Assembly: GCF_000949255.1 (NCBI RefSeq)
Contig: NZ_JXUW01000002.1
Span: 1-64,000, forward strand
Length of the DNA: 64,000 nucleotides
Direction: 5' to 3'
Source of the DNA: Ferrimicrobium acidiphilum DSM 19497
GTDB lineage: Bacteria; Actinomycetota; Acidimicrobiia; Acidimicrobiales; Acidimicrobiaceae
The notes under the pieces were generated by a model. The model saw only the letters and a list, made by a program, of their open reading frames with translations. It was not told where the DNA came from and made no database searches. Shown piece after piece: positions 9,198 through 16,947 of this stretch (position 1 is the first letter of the stretch; each line of letters begins with the position of its first letter). A program made the position numbers and the translations under genes.

Positions 9198-10625
9198 CTA
9201 CTGATCTACTAGCTTGGTTGGGTTGAGAATCCAGTTTGGATCGAAGGCCCTCTTGACCTCGGCTATCAGTTTGACCTGGTGATCGCCGAGTTCAATATCT
9301 TGGTATCTCTTTTTCAACAAACCAACGCCGTGTTCGCCGGAGATGGTGCCGCCCAGGGCAATAGCCCTTCCCACCATCTCTGAGAAGGCATGTTCTGCTG
9401 CCGCTTTACCCGCGTCATCTGTTGGCATCACGATGGTTGGGTGAAGGTTGCCGTCGCCACCGTGGCCGAAGGTGCCGATTGTTAGACTGTAACGTTCTGC
9501 AACCGCGGAGATCTCAGCCATCATCTCCGCAATGCGTGAGGTTGGCACGCAGACATCGTCTAGAAGTACCTTACCTAGTCGCTCCAGGGCTCTAAGTGCT
9601 AATCTCCTTGCCTGTAAAAGAGCGTCCGCTTCGTAGGTATCGGTGGCTAGATAGACCTCGGTTGCCTGTGATCGTTCGGCGATCGATTTAATCAGGTCGA
9701 GTTCTGCAACTCCGGCCTCACCATCTAGGTCCGATTGAGCTATCAGCATCGCTGCGATTGAGGAGTGTAGGCCCATTGGGGTCATCTTTTCCACCGCAGC
9801 GAGTGTTGTGTCGTCCATTACCTCCAGCAAAGAAGGCGTGCACGATTTGGAGATCTCAGTGATAGCTTCGCCAAGGGATGTGAGTGAGTTGAATACCGCT
9901 ACCAGAGTTCCAGCTGGCTTAGGAAGTTGTCGGACAAGTCGCAGAGTGGCCTTGGTGATGACCGCCAGGGTCCCCTCGGAACCGACGATCAACCCGGTCA
10001 GATCCAGGCCAGCGACCCCCTTTTTGGTGCGGCGCCCCAGGTTCATAACGGTTCCATCAGCCATGACTACCTCTAGGCCCAATACGTAGTCGCGAGTTAC
10101 CCCGTACTTTACGCAGCATAGCCCTCCGGCGTTGGTGGCGATATTGCCTCCAACTGTTGAGAATGAGAAGCTCGCTGGATCAGGCGGATAACTGAGGCCA
10201 AACCGCTCCGCTTCGGCCTTTAGATCCTTATTGATAACGCCTGGCTCGACGGTGGCAATGAAGTTGATGGGGTCGATCTCGAGAATCTTGGTCATGCGGG
10301 CCAGACTCATCACCAAAGATCCGTCTATGGCGTTGGCACCACCAGCCAGGCCGCTACCGGCACCACGTGGTACCACCGGGATGTTATACCTGTGGGCGAT
10401 AGCGAGCGACCTGGAGACGTCCTCTGTCGATTTTGGTAACAGCACTGCGAGGGGTTTGCCTACCGCCACGCCGGTTGCATGGTCCGATGAGTAAGAACTG
10501 GTGATGTCCGGGTCGGTAATTATCGAAGCGGGATCCAGGAGCTGTGCGAGTTCAGCCAAGACATCGGAATGGTTGGAGTGCGTCACCTCGTTGGTTGTCT
10601 GAGTCGAGGGGTCGTTGTTCACCAA
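9198..10625 (-). CDS. FAD-binding oxidase, GlcD / D-2-hydroxyacid dehydrogenase family
   Basis: A 475-residue VAO/PCMH-family flavoprotein. The FAD domain shows VPRGAGSGLAGGANA (about residues 85-99), YPPDPASFSFSTVGGNIATNAGG and LIVGSEGTLAVITKATLRL; the C-terminal FAD-oxidase C domain shows FGHGGDGNLHPTI and ISGEHGVGLLKKRY. These match glycolate oxidase GlcD and bacterial D-lactate dehydrogenases, which oxidise 2-hydroxy acids to 2-oxo acids. No GlcE/GlcF neighbours, so it is a stand-alone form. The start is TTG at 10625 or GTG at 10622; neither has a clear ribosome site. Confidence 0.88.
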   Translation of the reverse strand: MVNNDPSTQTTNEVTHSNHSDVLAELAQLLDPASIITDPDITSSYSSDHATGVAVGKPLAVLLPKSTEDVSRSLAIAHRYNIPVVPRGAGSGLAGGANAIDGSLVMSLARMTKILEIDPINFIATVEPGVINKDLKAEAERFGLSYPPDPASFSFSTVGGNIATNAGGLCCVKYGVTRDYVLGLEVVMADGTVMNLGRRTKKGVAGLDLTGLIVGSEGTLAVITKATLRLVRQLPKPAGTLVAVFNSLTSLGEAITEISKSCTPSLLEVMDDTTLAAVEKMTPMGLHSSIAAMLIAQSDLDGEAGVAELDLIKSIAERSQATEVYLATDTYEADALLQARRLALRALERLGKVLLDDVCVPTSRIAEMMAEISAVAERYSLTIGTFGHGGDGNLHPTIVMPTDDAGKAAAEHAFSEMVGRAIALGGTISGEHGVGLLKKRYQDIELGDHQVKLIAEVKRAFDPNWILNPTKLVDQ

Positions 10626-10990
10626 ACATTACAATAGTTGACCGCCATCCTCTGCGCAAACTGCCGGATGTCTGCACTACTCCAGGGCTCATGGCTGTCG
10701 ACACTAAGGATCACCTAGCTCCTATCCGTTGGGTGTGTGCAGTAGGTGTTGCTTGTTCGTGAGGTCATCATTGCAAGAGTTGTTCGACCGGCAAAGAGGA
10801 TTTCAGATGGATTGAGCGAGGTGTTATATCTTCAGAACAGCCTGTGATCAACGTTGTTGAAGCTGCATCTCGGCCGTAGTGACTAGTTCGCGAAGGAACT
10901 GCGCTAGTGCTCGTCTGTTGTCGTAGTCTTCAATTTTGAGCCAAGTATTCAAGAGACCATTCTAAGTTTCGCATATTCGACTTAGTTGTC
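10626..10990. other. Non-coding flank of an insertion-sequence graveyard
   Basis: 365 bases with short unsupported frames only. It leads into the TnpB fragment starting near 10991 and may contain further decayed transposon sequence that I cannot recognise. Confidence 0.35.
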
Positions 10991-11146
10991 GACATAGCGA
11001 TCAATGCTGTAGAGCGCACGCTGCAACCCGGTGGGAGTAGTTTCAGGTTCGCGGTCACGATGTGTACAGCTACATCGCACGCTACGTCCACCAAGACGCA
11101 ACATAGCGACCCAGTGACGCGCACCACCACGCCTAAAGCTGCGTGA
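10991..11146 (+). pseudogene. 3' fragment of an IS200/IS605-type tnpB
   Basis: Plus-strand reading ends in FAVTMCTATSHATSTKTQ, then HSDPVTRTTTPKAA and a TGA at 11144-11146. This matches residue for residue the C-terminal tail of the TnpB relic at 24280 (LAVTMRKATSHARSNKTQ, then QPDPMKRATTPKAA). Upstream, DIAINAV resembles the DxNAA motif that carries the last RuvC aspartate of TnpB. Nothing longer is recoverable, so only the last 50 or so codons survive. Known TnpB is an RNA-guided nuclease encoded by IS200/IS605 elements; this fragment cannot be active. Confidence 0.7.
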
Positions 11147-11195
11147 GGAGCTTGGGAAGCCCCGTGCGTAAGAGCGGGGAGGATGTCACGTTAGA
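11147..11195 (+). mobile_element. IS200/IS605-like right end (omega-RNA 3' region)
   Basis: Directly after the TnpB stop the sequence runs through GGAGCTTGGGAAGCCCC and GAGCGGGGAGGATGTCACG. A CCCCG/CGGGG stem with a ten-base loop followed by GGAGGATGTCA is the typical right-end hairpin of IS605-group elements and also the 3' scaffold of TnpB guide RNA. It aligns with the right end beside the second relic at 24236-24279. The boundary is approximate. Confidence 0.65.
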
Positions 11196-11419
11196 TAATC
11201 GGGTCATCGGAAGAAAACGGGTATACCGGTACCAAGATCGACCATAAATCAGTAAGCCGTCAAGCGTTCTGATGTGCTTGGCCGAATTGAAGCCGTCATT
11301 CCGAGAGTTCTAAGCTGCACCACCCGTTAACAGACGGTATGGAATTGCTCACCAAATGGGACGCTGGACCTCGCTTACCCATGCAGCTTGTAGCGTAGCG
11401 GTTTGTTCTAACGCAAATC

Positions 11420-11640
11420 GACGATAAATAGTCAATGCTCGAATGTCTACGCTTCCGGTTGTACCACTGGATCCAATCAAAGATTGCGGTTCTTGCCTCC
11501 TCTGGCGTACTTAAGTCGGTTCGGTATACGAGCTCCTTTCAAGGTGGAAGCAGCCAACTCAAGCAACTCACATCGGCCATGCCCATGGATGCGATGATGG
11601 TGAACGACACGCTGACGACGCAGCGAACAAAAGCGCAACT
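11420..11640 (-). pseudogene. Fragment of an IS3-family transposase (orfB)
   Basis: On the minus strand one frame reads KELVYRTDLSTPEEARTAIF followed by DWIQWYNRKRRHSSIDYLS, the C-terminal end of IS3-group integrases (pattern KELVYR...EARxAIFxxIxxxYNxxRxHSxxxYLSP). Just upstream, in shifted frames, IIASMGMAD and ELAASTLK correspond to the SMG...GD...AESFFxTLK region that holds the catalytic Glu in intact enzymes. At least one frameshift (a base missing in the lysine run near 11540) and missing N-terminal sequence show it is dead. Limits approximate; no inverted repeats found. Confidence 0.65.
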
Positions 11641-11764
11641 AACCTGTGCAAAACTGGCACAAGCTTGGGTGGCCATCCATTGCCTCCTCGGTATGAGCCT
11701 AAAATTGCGTTAGATATCGGTAGCCGGGTGCGTGCCAGGCGACGATCGTCTCCAACTTCCGATG

Positions 11765-12133
11765 TTACGTAAGCTTGAGATATGCCTTTCCATCGCGTTG
11801 TGCCCTGATGAGCTCACCGATAGCACTTGGCACGATCGTCACATAAGAAAAGAGCGCATCCTGGGCGATGGCGCGCTTGCGAAGCGAGTTGTTACAAGCC
11901 ACAAACGAGACGCCTCGGTTTGCAAGTTTGTTGAGTTCGACGGACAGATGCGTGGTATCGCGTCGGACGAGGTCGATGCCTCTACCCGAACATACCACCT
12001 CGATCGAGGCAGATTCGTCCTCGAGTAATAAGTTTTCGATCTGCTGGAGAACTTGGCTCCACGCCTCTTGGTCTGGAGTATCGAGCTGGATTACCGCTTC
12101 GAGTTTGGAGTCGTTTGGTGAGTCGGAATTCAT
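11765..12133 (-). CDS. DsrE-family small protein
   Basis: A 122-residue protein resembling the DsrE/DsrF-like (YchN-type) fold: an alternating strand/helix pattern with VIQLDTPDQEAWSQVLQQIE, IEVVCSGRGIDLV, LNKLANRGVSFVACNNSLR and a C-terminal VPSAIGELIRAQRDGKAYLK. The cysteine in FVACNNSL sits where sulfur-carrying members place a Cys. Members act in sulfur relay or are uncharacterised; the role here is unknown. It follows the ABC-F gene on the same strand by 64 bases and lies next to the insertion-sequence graveyard. Confidence 0.75.
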   Translation of the reverse strand: MNSDSPNDSKLEAVIQLDTPDQEAWSQVLQQIENLLLEDESASIEVVCSGRGIDLVRRDTTHLSVELNKLANRGVSFVACNNSLRKRAIAQDALFSYVTIVPSAIGELIRAQRDGKAYLKLT

Positions 12134-12197
12134 GTGATCGAGGCTAACCGGGGAAAGCTTGGAAGAACTTAAGAAGATGGCAGACTGGAATGCGTAA

Positions 12198-13802
12198 TCA
12201 GGCGAGGGTTACCAGCTCGAGAAGTTCCTCGTTCCAATAGTCTTCAACCCCATCTGGTAGCATCAATACCCGTTCTGGTTTAAGGGCCTCGACCGCACCA
12301 GGATCGTGGGTAACCAGAATGATAGCGCCGGTATAGCTGCGTAATGCTGCGAGTACTCGGTCGCGGCTAGCAGGGTCAAGGTTGTTAGTGGGTTCATCTA
12401 GGAGGAGCAGGTTGGCGCGCTGTGAGACAAGGGTAGCCAGCGCCAGCCGCGTTTTTTCGCCACCCGAGAGAGTGCCACTCGGCTGATTAAACATCTCCGA
12501 AGTGAACATGAACGAACCAAGAATTTGACGGAGGTCGGTATCAGTTACATCAGCTGGTGCGCCATTTCTCAGGTTCTCTAGTGGAGTAAGGTCTGGATTC
12601 AACATCTCATGCTCTTGGGCATAGTAGCCCACAACAAGGCCTTTGCCGGGATGAATCTCTCCCGCATCGGGAGCTTCCACATTGGCCAACAGGCGCAGTA
12701 GTGTTGTCTTCCCAGCGCCGTTGAGACCGAGGATTACCACGCGTGAGTGCCGATCTATTGCAAGGTCAATGCCGCTTAAGACCTCCAGCGAACCGTACGA
12801 TTTAGCGAGTCCGTTTGCCTGTATGGGAGTCTTGGTGCAAGGCAATGGCTGAGGGAAGCGAATATTCGCAACCTTCTCTGATTGGCGGACATCATCGACG
12901 TTGTCGAGGATCCGGGTCACACGGCGATCGAGCACCTTGGCTTTTCGCGCACGCTTTGCGGTCGAGCCACGCATCTTGTCGGCCTGCCGCTTCAACTGGG
13001 TCGCCTTGCTGGTTTCGACCTCGTACTGGTGTCGACGTCGTGCCTCATCTTCGGCTCGAGCCACCAGGTAGGCTCGATAATGAAGGGTGTACAGATCGAG
13101 AGTAGATCGCTGCGGATCCAGAAAGGCGACGCGATTAACGACCGATTCCAGGAGCCTTGCATCATGTGAGATAACTATCAGCCCACCGTGGAAGTTTTTC
13201 AGGAAGTCGATGAGCCAGTTAATCGAGTCGGCGTCGAGGTGGTTGGTAGGCTCGTCGAGTAGGAGTAGGTCTGCCTCCGAGAAAAGTATTCGTGCAAGCT
13301 CAATCCGCCGCCGCTGTCCACCACTTAGCACACCGATTGGTTGTGTGAGAACGTGAGCTTCGATGCCGAGGGAGTTAGCCAACACTGTGGCATCGGATTC
13401 GGCACGGTAACCGTCGCGGTTGGCAAAGAGCGTCTCTATATGGCCGTACTCCTTCGTAGCCTGCTCCTGTGCCGGTCCATGTGCTTCAGTCATGAGATGT
13501 TGAAGCTCGGTCAGCTTTGCAAAAAGATCATCGAGTTGACGTCCGGAGAGAATGCGTGAGAGTGCGGTTAGCTTAGGGTCTGCGGCGAGAGGGTCCTGTG
13601 GCAAGTAGCCAACTGAACCAGCCCGCTCAAGAATTCCCTTGGCCTCAAGTTCTCCAGCAAGGACCTTCATTAGGGTAGTCTTACCTGCGCCGTTGCGACC
13701 GACTAGTCCAACGCGATCCCCTTTGTCGACGAGCAGGTTGAGGTCATCAAATAGGAGTCTGGCGCCATATTCAAATTGCAACGACTTTGCGTGGACAAGC
13801 AT
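12198..13802 (-). CDS. ABC-F family ATPase (ribosome-associated type)
   Basis: A 534-residue protein with two ABC ATPase domains and no membrane segments, hence ABC-F. Domain 1: Walker A GRNGAGKTT (near residue 35), signature LSGGQRRR, LLLLDEPTNHLD. A basic, arginine/lysine-rich linker (RRRHQYEVETSKATQLKRQ and on) is followed by domain 2: Walker A GLNGAGKTT, LSGGEKTR, LLLLDEPTNNLD. Characterised members bind the ribosomal E site as translation factors or antibiotic-protection proteins. The ATG at 13802 (MLVHAKSLQFEYG) is preferred over a TTG at 13811. The subtype cannot be decided from sequence. Confidence 0.9.
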   Translation of the reverse strand: MLVHAKSLQFEYGARLLFDDLNLLVDKGDRVGLVGRNGAGKTTLMKVLAGELEAKGILERAGSVGYLPQDPLAADPKLTALSRILSGRQLDDLFAKLTELQHLMTEAHGPAQEQATKEYGHIETLFANRDGYRAESDATVLANSLGIEAHVLTQPIGVLSGGQRRRIELARILFSEADLLLLDEPTNHLDADSINWLIDFLKNFHGGLIVISHDARLLESVVNRVAFLDPQRSTLDLYTLHYRAYLVARAEDEARRRHQYEVETSKATQLKRQADKMRGSTAKRARKAKVLDRRVTRILDNVDDVRQSEKVANIRFPQPLPCTKTPIQANGLAKSYGSLEVLSGIDLAIDRHSRVVILGLNGAGKTTLLRLLANVEAPDAGEIHPGKGLVVGYYAQEHEMLNPDLTPLENLRNGAPADVTDTDLRQILGSFMFTSEMFNQPSGTLSGGEKTRLALATLVSQRANLLLLDEPTNNLDPASRDRVLAALRSYTGAIILVTHDPGAVEALKPERVLMLPDGVEDYWNEELLELVTLA

Positions 13803-13949
13803 GATTCTCAATTCCGAGAGTGGAGAGGTGTTAGTTTTGCTCGTTACAGTCTAACTGGATCTGGCCTGGGTCTATTGCCGTCATTTGATCTCTGTGCCAC
13901 CCGAGCTTCGTGAGCGTAGATTAAGCCGTGGGTGTTGAGTTCCGGCCCG

Positions 13950-14060
13950 ATGCCCGAAATAGGTAATGCGTTACCGGTGATTGGCAACGGCGTTGAGTGG
14001 CCCATCGGCATCATGGTTGAGAACCGGTTAGGATGGTTTGGCACAAAAGTTTACCTGTAA
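13950..14060 (+). CDS. Possible 36-residue small protein upstream of the TPR gene
   Basis: In the divergent gap between the ABC-F and TPR genes, an ATG frame reads MPEIGNALPVIGNGVEWPIG, then IMVENRLGWFGTKVYL and TAA. Composition looks protein-like, but there is no clear Shine-Dalgarno and I do not recognise a family. It ends 29 bases before the TPR ATG and could be a leader or chance. Confidence 0.25.
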   Translation: MPEIGNALPVIGNGVEWPIGIMVENRLGWFGTKVYL

Positions 14061-14089
14061 CCTTCCCTTCACCATCGGAGTATCACAAC

Positions 14090-15112
14090 ATGTCAGCTAG
14101 ATCAGACGGCCCTGAACAATTCGGCGACTCGGGTTCGTCAGATCGACCCCGTCGACCAGAGGGTGACCGTCCAAGCTATGGTCGCCCAAGAGATTCAGAT
14201 CGCGATCGTGGTGGCTACCGTTCTGGTCCTCGCCCAGATCGAGACCGATCCGATCGTCCAGATCGACCCCGTCGACCAGAGGGTGACCGTCCAAGCTATG
14301 GTCGCCCAAGAGATTCAGAACAGGGCATCGATAGTCTGATAGACGCTGTCAATTCTGATCCCCTCGGGACCACCGAGGCCGAACCGGAGACAAGGGACCT
14401 GCCCTCGTTGCGGTTCCAGGCATCGCGGTGGTTGCAGCGGGAGTCGGTCGATGCTCCGTCGCGCGTTCGAATCCGTGAGGATCACGTGGGCGACTCCAAG
14501 GTTCGACCTCAGCGACCATCAATGCGTGGCAAAAGTCGATCAGCGATGCGTCAGTTGCTCGCTCGGGCAGCTGAGGCCTATGAGCGCGATCGTTTCGAGG
14601 AGACGTTACGTATAACTAGACGCATCGATGCGATGGATCCTGATGAACCCGAGGTCCTAGAGTTAATGGGTCTTAGTCTGTATCGTCTAGCACGTTATGA
14701 TGCGGCCCTAAGAGTCCTCCGCAAGATGCACAAGGCGACTGAGAGCTTCGATCAAGTGCCAGTACTAATGGATTGTGCGAGGGCGCTTGGCCGCATCAAC
14801 GAGTTAGATCGGTGGTGGCTGCGTCTTCGCGAAGCTTCGCCAGCGAAGGAGGTCATCGTGGAGGGTCGGATCGTATACGCCGGTGCTCTGGCTGACCAGG
14901 GGAAGCTCGCTGAGGCTATAACTTTGATGGAGCAGGGTCTAGGGAAAGAACGTCGTGGAACTGCGCTAACTAGCATCCGTCAACGGTATCTGCTGGCACA
15001 ACTCTTTGAACGTGCAGGGGACGCCTCGGGGGCTCGTGAGATCTATCTGCAACTGTTCAAGGAAGACAAGAGTCTGTACGACGTTGCGGAGCGTCTTGCT
15101 GCGCTGAGCTGA
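14090..15112 (+). CDS. TPR-like protein with disordered Arg/Asp/Pro-rich N-terminus
   Basis: A 340-residue protein. Residues 1-80 are low-complexity (RPRRPEGDRPSYGRPRDSD twice), encoded by an exact 61-bp DNA duplication. Residues about 145-340 are helical with tetratricopeptide-like spacing, for example LLARAAEAYERDRFEETLRI, VLELMGLSLYRLARYDAALR and YLLAQLFERAGDASGAREIY. The ATG at 14090 has CGGAG upstream. A TPR gene next to an HAD-IIA phosphatase recalls Rv1691-Rv1692 of M. tuberculosis, although here a minus-strand gene intervenes. Likely a scaffold; partner unknown. Confidence 0.7.
   Translation: MSARSDGPEQFGDSGSSDRPRRPEGDRPSYGRPRDSDRDRGGYRSGPRPDRDRSDRPDRPRRPEGDRPSYGRPRDSEQGIDSLIDAVNSDPLGTTEAEPETRDLPSLRFQASRWLQRESVDAPSRVRIREDHVGDSKVRPQRPSMRGKSRSAMRQLLARAAEAYERDRFEETLRITRRIDAMDPDEPEVLELMGLSLYRLARYDAALRVLRKMHKATESFDQVPVLMDCARALGRINELDRWWLRLREASPAKEVIVEGRIVYAGALADQGKLAEAITLMEQGLGKERRGTALTSIRQRYLLAQLFERAGDASGAREIYLQLFKEDKSLYDVAERLAALS
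14139..14199 (+). repeat. 61-bp direct repeat, copy 1 (copy 2 at 14259-14319)
   Basis: Positions 14139-14199 and 14259-14319 are identical, starting CAGATCGACCCCGTCGACC and ending AGAGATTCAGA. The offset is exactly 120 bases, so each copy adds 40 in-frame residues including the spacer. A recent in-frame duplication inside the TPR gene's disordered region. Confidence 0.9.
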
Positions 15113-15265
15113 TGAACTTGCGAAGAAGTCCGAGCTGAGTCTTAGTATTTCTGACTGTGTGCTACCAAGGCACCGATTCCTGGCGAGCGGATGTCGGTGC
15201 TGCTAATAGTCGGGTTGTACTCCGCCAATGGGTGAGCCGTTGAAGAGTCCAGCTGGAGGTTTGAC

Positions 15266-16150
15266 CTACGGCGTGAGGTCATGATGGTCCGCAACTCCGT
15301 TAAGAACTGAAGTGGCTGGGTGTAGTGCGAGGGTTGCAGGAATGTGTAACGTAGGGTCGTTGGTCTCAGCTATTTGGCGCAGTAGTGGCAGATGTGGATT
15401 CCAAGTTATGCTCGTCGGTTGCTCCTGAGGCGATGGAGATCGGCGTTGGTCACCGCGGATGACTGTTGTGCTTTGCGTTTGTGCAGCAATTTCCTCGTTC
15501 CCGAGGGTGTAGCTGACGGATGAGTCGTCGAGGACATTTGAGCTATCCGCGATCGCGGTGAGCCATTGCCAAGCTCTGGCGGTGTCTTCATGGTTTGCCA
15601 GGTTGGTGGCCCCCGCTCGAATGCAGGTTAAGGCAGCTTCGAACGATGTGATGAAGACGGGAACGATGACAGGAGTAGTTTGAGCATTCCTCTCCATAAT
15701 TGTGACTGCAGGTTGATTTGTGAGCATATCTGACACCACTGCCTCCAAGGCTGGTCCCTCATATCGTTCAAGGCGATGAACGACGCCGCTGGAGTCAGCT
15801 AGGTTGCCAAGATAACCCCCCTGGCTAGTTAACATGGCATCGAGATCTGGTGTGTCGACAGCGATCCAAAGTGGCGCACGTAACTCAGAGCATAAAAGTC
15901 CAACAACTAAACCCACCAGGCGCAGCCGTTCAACTGAACGCGCTGCCGCTAGCGTATAGCGATAATAAGCTGGTGACTCTTCGGTGATCATGGCCCCTGA
16001 CTGAAATGACATGGTGGTGTCATCGAAGCCTTCCGTCCCAGACGCTTCAGGGTTGACGTGTATGAGGCTGGTTGGTTGAACAGTTGGTATTCTCGTTGGC
16101 GTCAACAGGGTAGCCGGGTAGCCTGGGTCATGGGAGTTTGGGTTTTGCAT
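15266..16150 (-). CDS. Hypothetical protein, unrecognised
   Basis: A 294-residue frame opening MQNPNSHDPGYPATLL, divergent from the HAD-IIA gene with only 36 bases between start codons. The first 50 residues are low-complexity; the rest looks globular, with helices such as YTLAAARSVERLRLVGLVVG, strands LWIAVDTPDLDAML and AVTIMERNAQTTPVIVPVFI, and a helical ARAWQWLTAIAD. No ribosome site is obvious and no known motif is visible. The frame continues upstream to 16294, but that part overlaps the HAD-IIA gene and is not protein-like. I regard it as a probable real gene of unknown role. Confidence 0.5.
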   Translation of the reverse strand: MQNPNSHDPGYPATLLTPTRIPTVQPTSLIHVNPEASGTEGFDDTTMSFQSGAMITEESPAYYRYTLAAARSVERLRLVGLVVGLLCSELRAPLWIAVDTPDLDAMLTSQGGYLGNLADSSGVVHRLERYEGPALEAVVSDMLTNQPAVTIMERNAQTTPVIVPVFITSFEAALTCIRAGATNLANHEDTARAWQWLTAIADSSNVLDDSSVSYTLGNEEIAAQTQSTTVIRGDQRRSPSPQEQPTSITWNPHLPLLRQIAETNDPTLHIPATLALHPATSVLNGVADHHDLTP

Positions 16151-16186
16151 CTGAGACTTTAGGTTATGCGTAGGACGGAGTGAAGT

Positions 16187-16945
16187 ATGCAGTGGCTGAT
16201 CGATCTTGACGGAGTGGTGTGGAAAATGGACACCCCAATAGAAGGTTCCGTCGATGCTATTGCGCGACTGCGTAGCCTCGGACACGAGCTTCACTTTGTC
16301 ACGAATAACTCATCGTTGTCGCGTGATCAGTACCTCGAGAAGTTGGCGCGTCTCGGAATCAAGGCGATACGTGAAGAGATCATCACCTCGGCGATGGCGG
16401 CGGCCACGCTCGTTCGGAGTGGGGATAGGGTGCTTGCCATAGGGGAGCGCGGTTTGTTAGAGGAGCTAGAAGCGGTAGGGGCAGAGCTGGTTGTGCCGAA
16501 TTCTCTTGAGGATGCTGAAGGGGTTGACTGTGTTGTGCTTGGTTGGTACCGTCAGTTCAGCTACTCGGACATGTCAAATGCATGTGTAGCCATACGTTCA
16601 GGGGCCCGGTTTATCGCTACCAATGCAGACCCCACGTATCCTCTTGAACGCCTGGTAGTTCCCGGCACTGGGGCATTGGTCGCGTCTGTGGCGACCGCGA
16701 CGGGTGCACAGCCGATCGTAGCCGGGAAACCAGAGGATCCTATGGTCAAGCTGTTGAAGCCTCTACTGACTGCAGACACCATAATGGTGGGAGATCGATT
16801 GAGCACAGACGGACGATTTGCTGCTCGTCTTGGAGTGGACTTTGGGCTGGTAAGTTCCGGCATTCGCGAGGAACATGATCCCGGAATCCCGGTTAGTTTG
16901 CACGCTGCCAGCTTGGCGGCGGTAGTTGAGATGAGGATAGGCTAG
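16187..16945 (+). CDS. HAD-IIA family sugar/glycerol phosphatase
   Basis: A 252-residue haloacid-dehalogenase hydrolase of the IIA (NagD/PGPase) group. Motif I is LIDLDGVVWK (nucleophile Asp near residue 7), motif II is FVTNNSSLS, the C2 cap carries VVLGWYRQFSYSDMS, and motif IV is IMVGDRLSTDGRFAARLG. The group dephosphorylates small phosphates such as glycerol-3-phosphate, 4-nitrophenyl phosphate or nucleotides. ATG preceded by ACGGAG. Two bases before the MDR oxidoreductase, so cotranscribed. The neighbouring TPR gene recalls the mycobacterial Rv1691-Rv1692 pair, where the HAD protein is a glycerol-3-phosphate phosphatase. Confidence 0.88.
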   Translation: MQWLIDLDGVVWKMDTPIEGSVDAIARLRSLGHELHFVTNNSSLSRDQYLEKLARLGIKAIREEIITSAMAAATLVRSGDRVLAIGERGLLEELEAVGAELVVPNSLEDAEGVDCVVLGWYRQFSYSDMSNACVAIRSGARFIATNADPTYPLERLVVPGTGALVASVATATGAQPIVAGKPEDPMVKLLKPLLTADTIMVGDRLSTDGRFAARLGVDFGLVSSGIREEHDPGIPVSLHAASLAAVVEMRIG

Positions 16946-16947
16946 AG

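Noticed and set aside
14250-14330. Minus-strand frame MGDHSLDGHPLVDGVDLDD as a gene
   Set aside because: It is the antisense of the duplicated Arg/Asp-rich region of the TPR gene.
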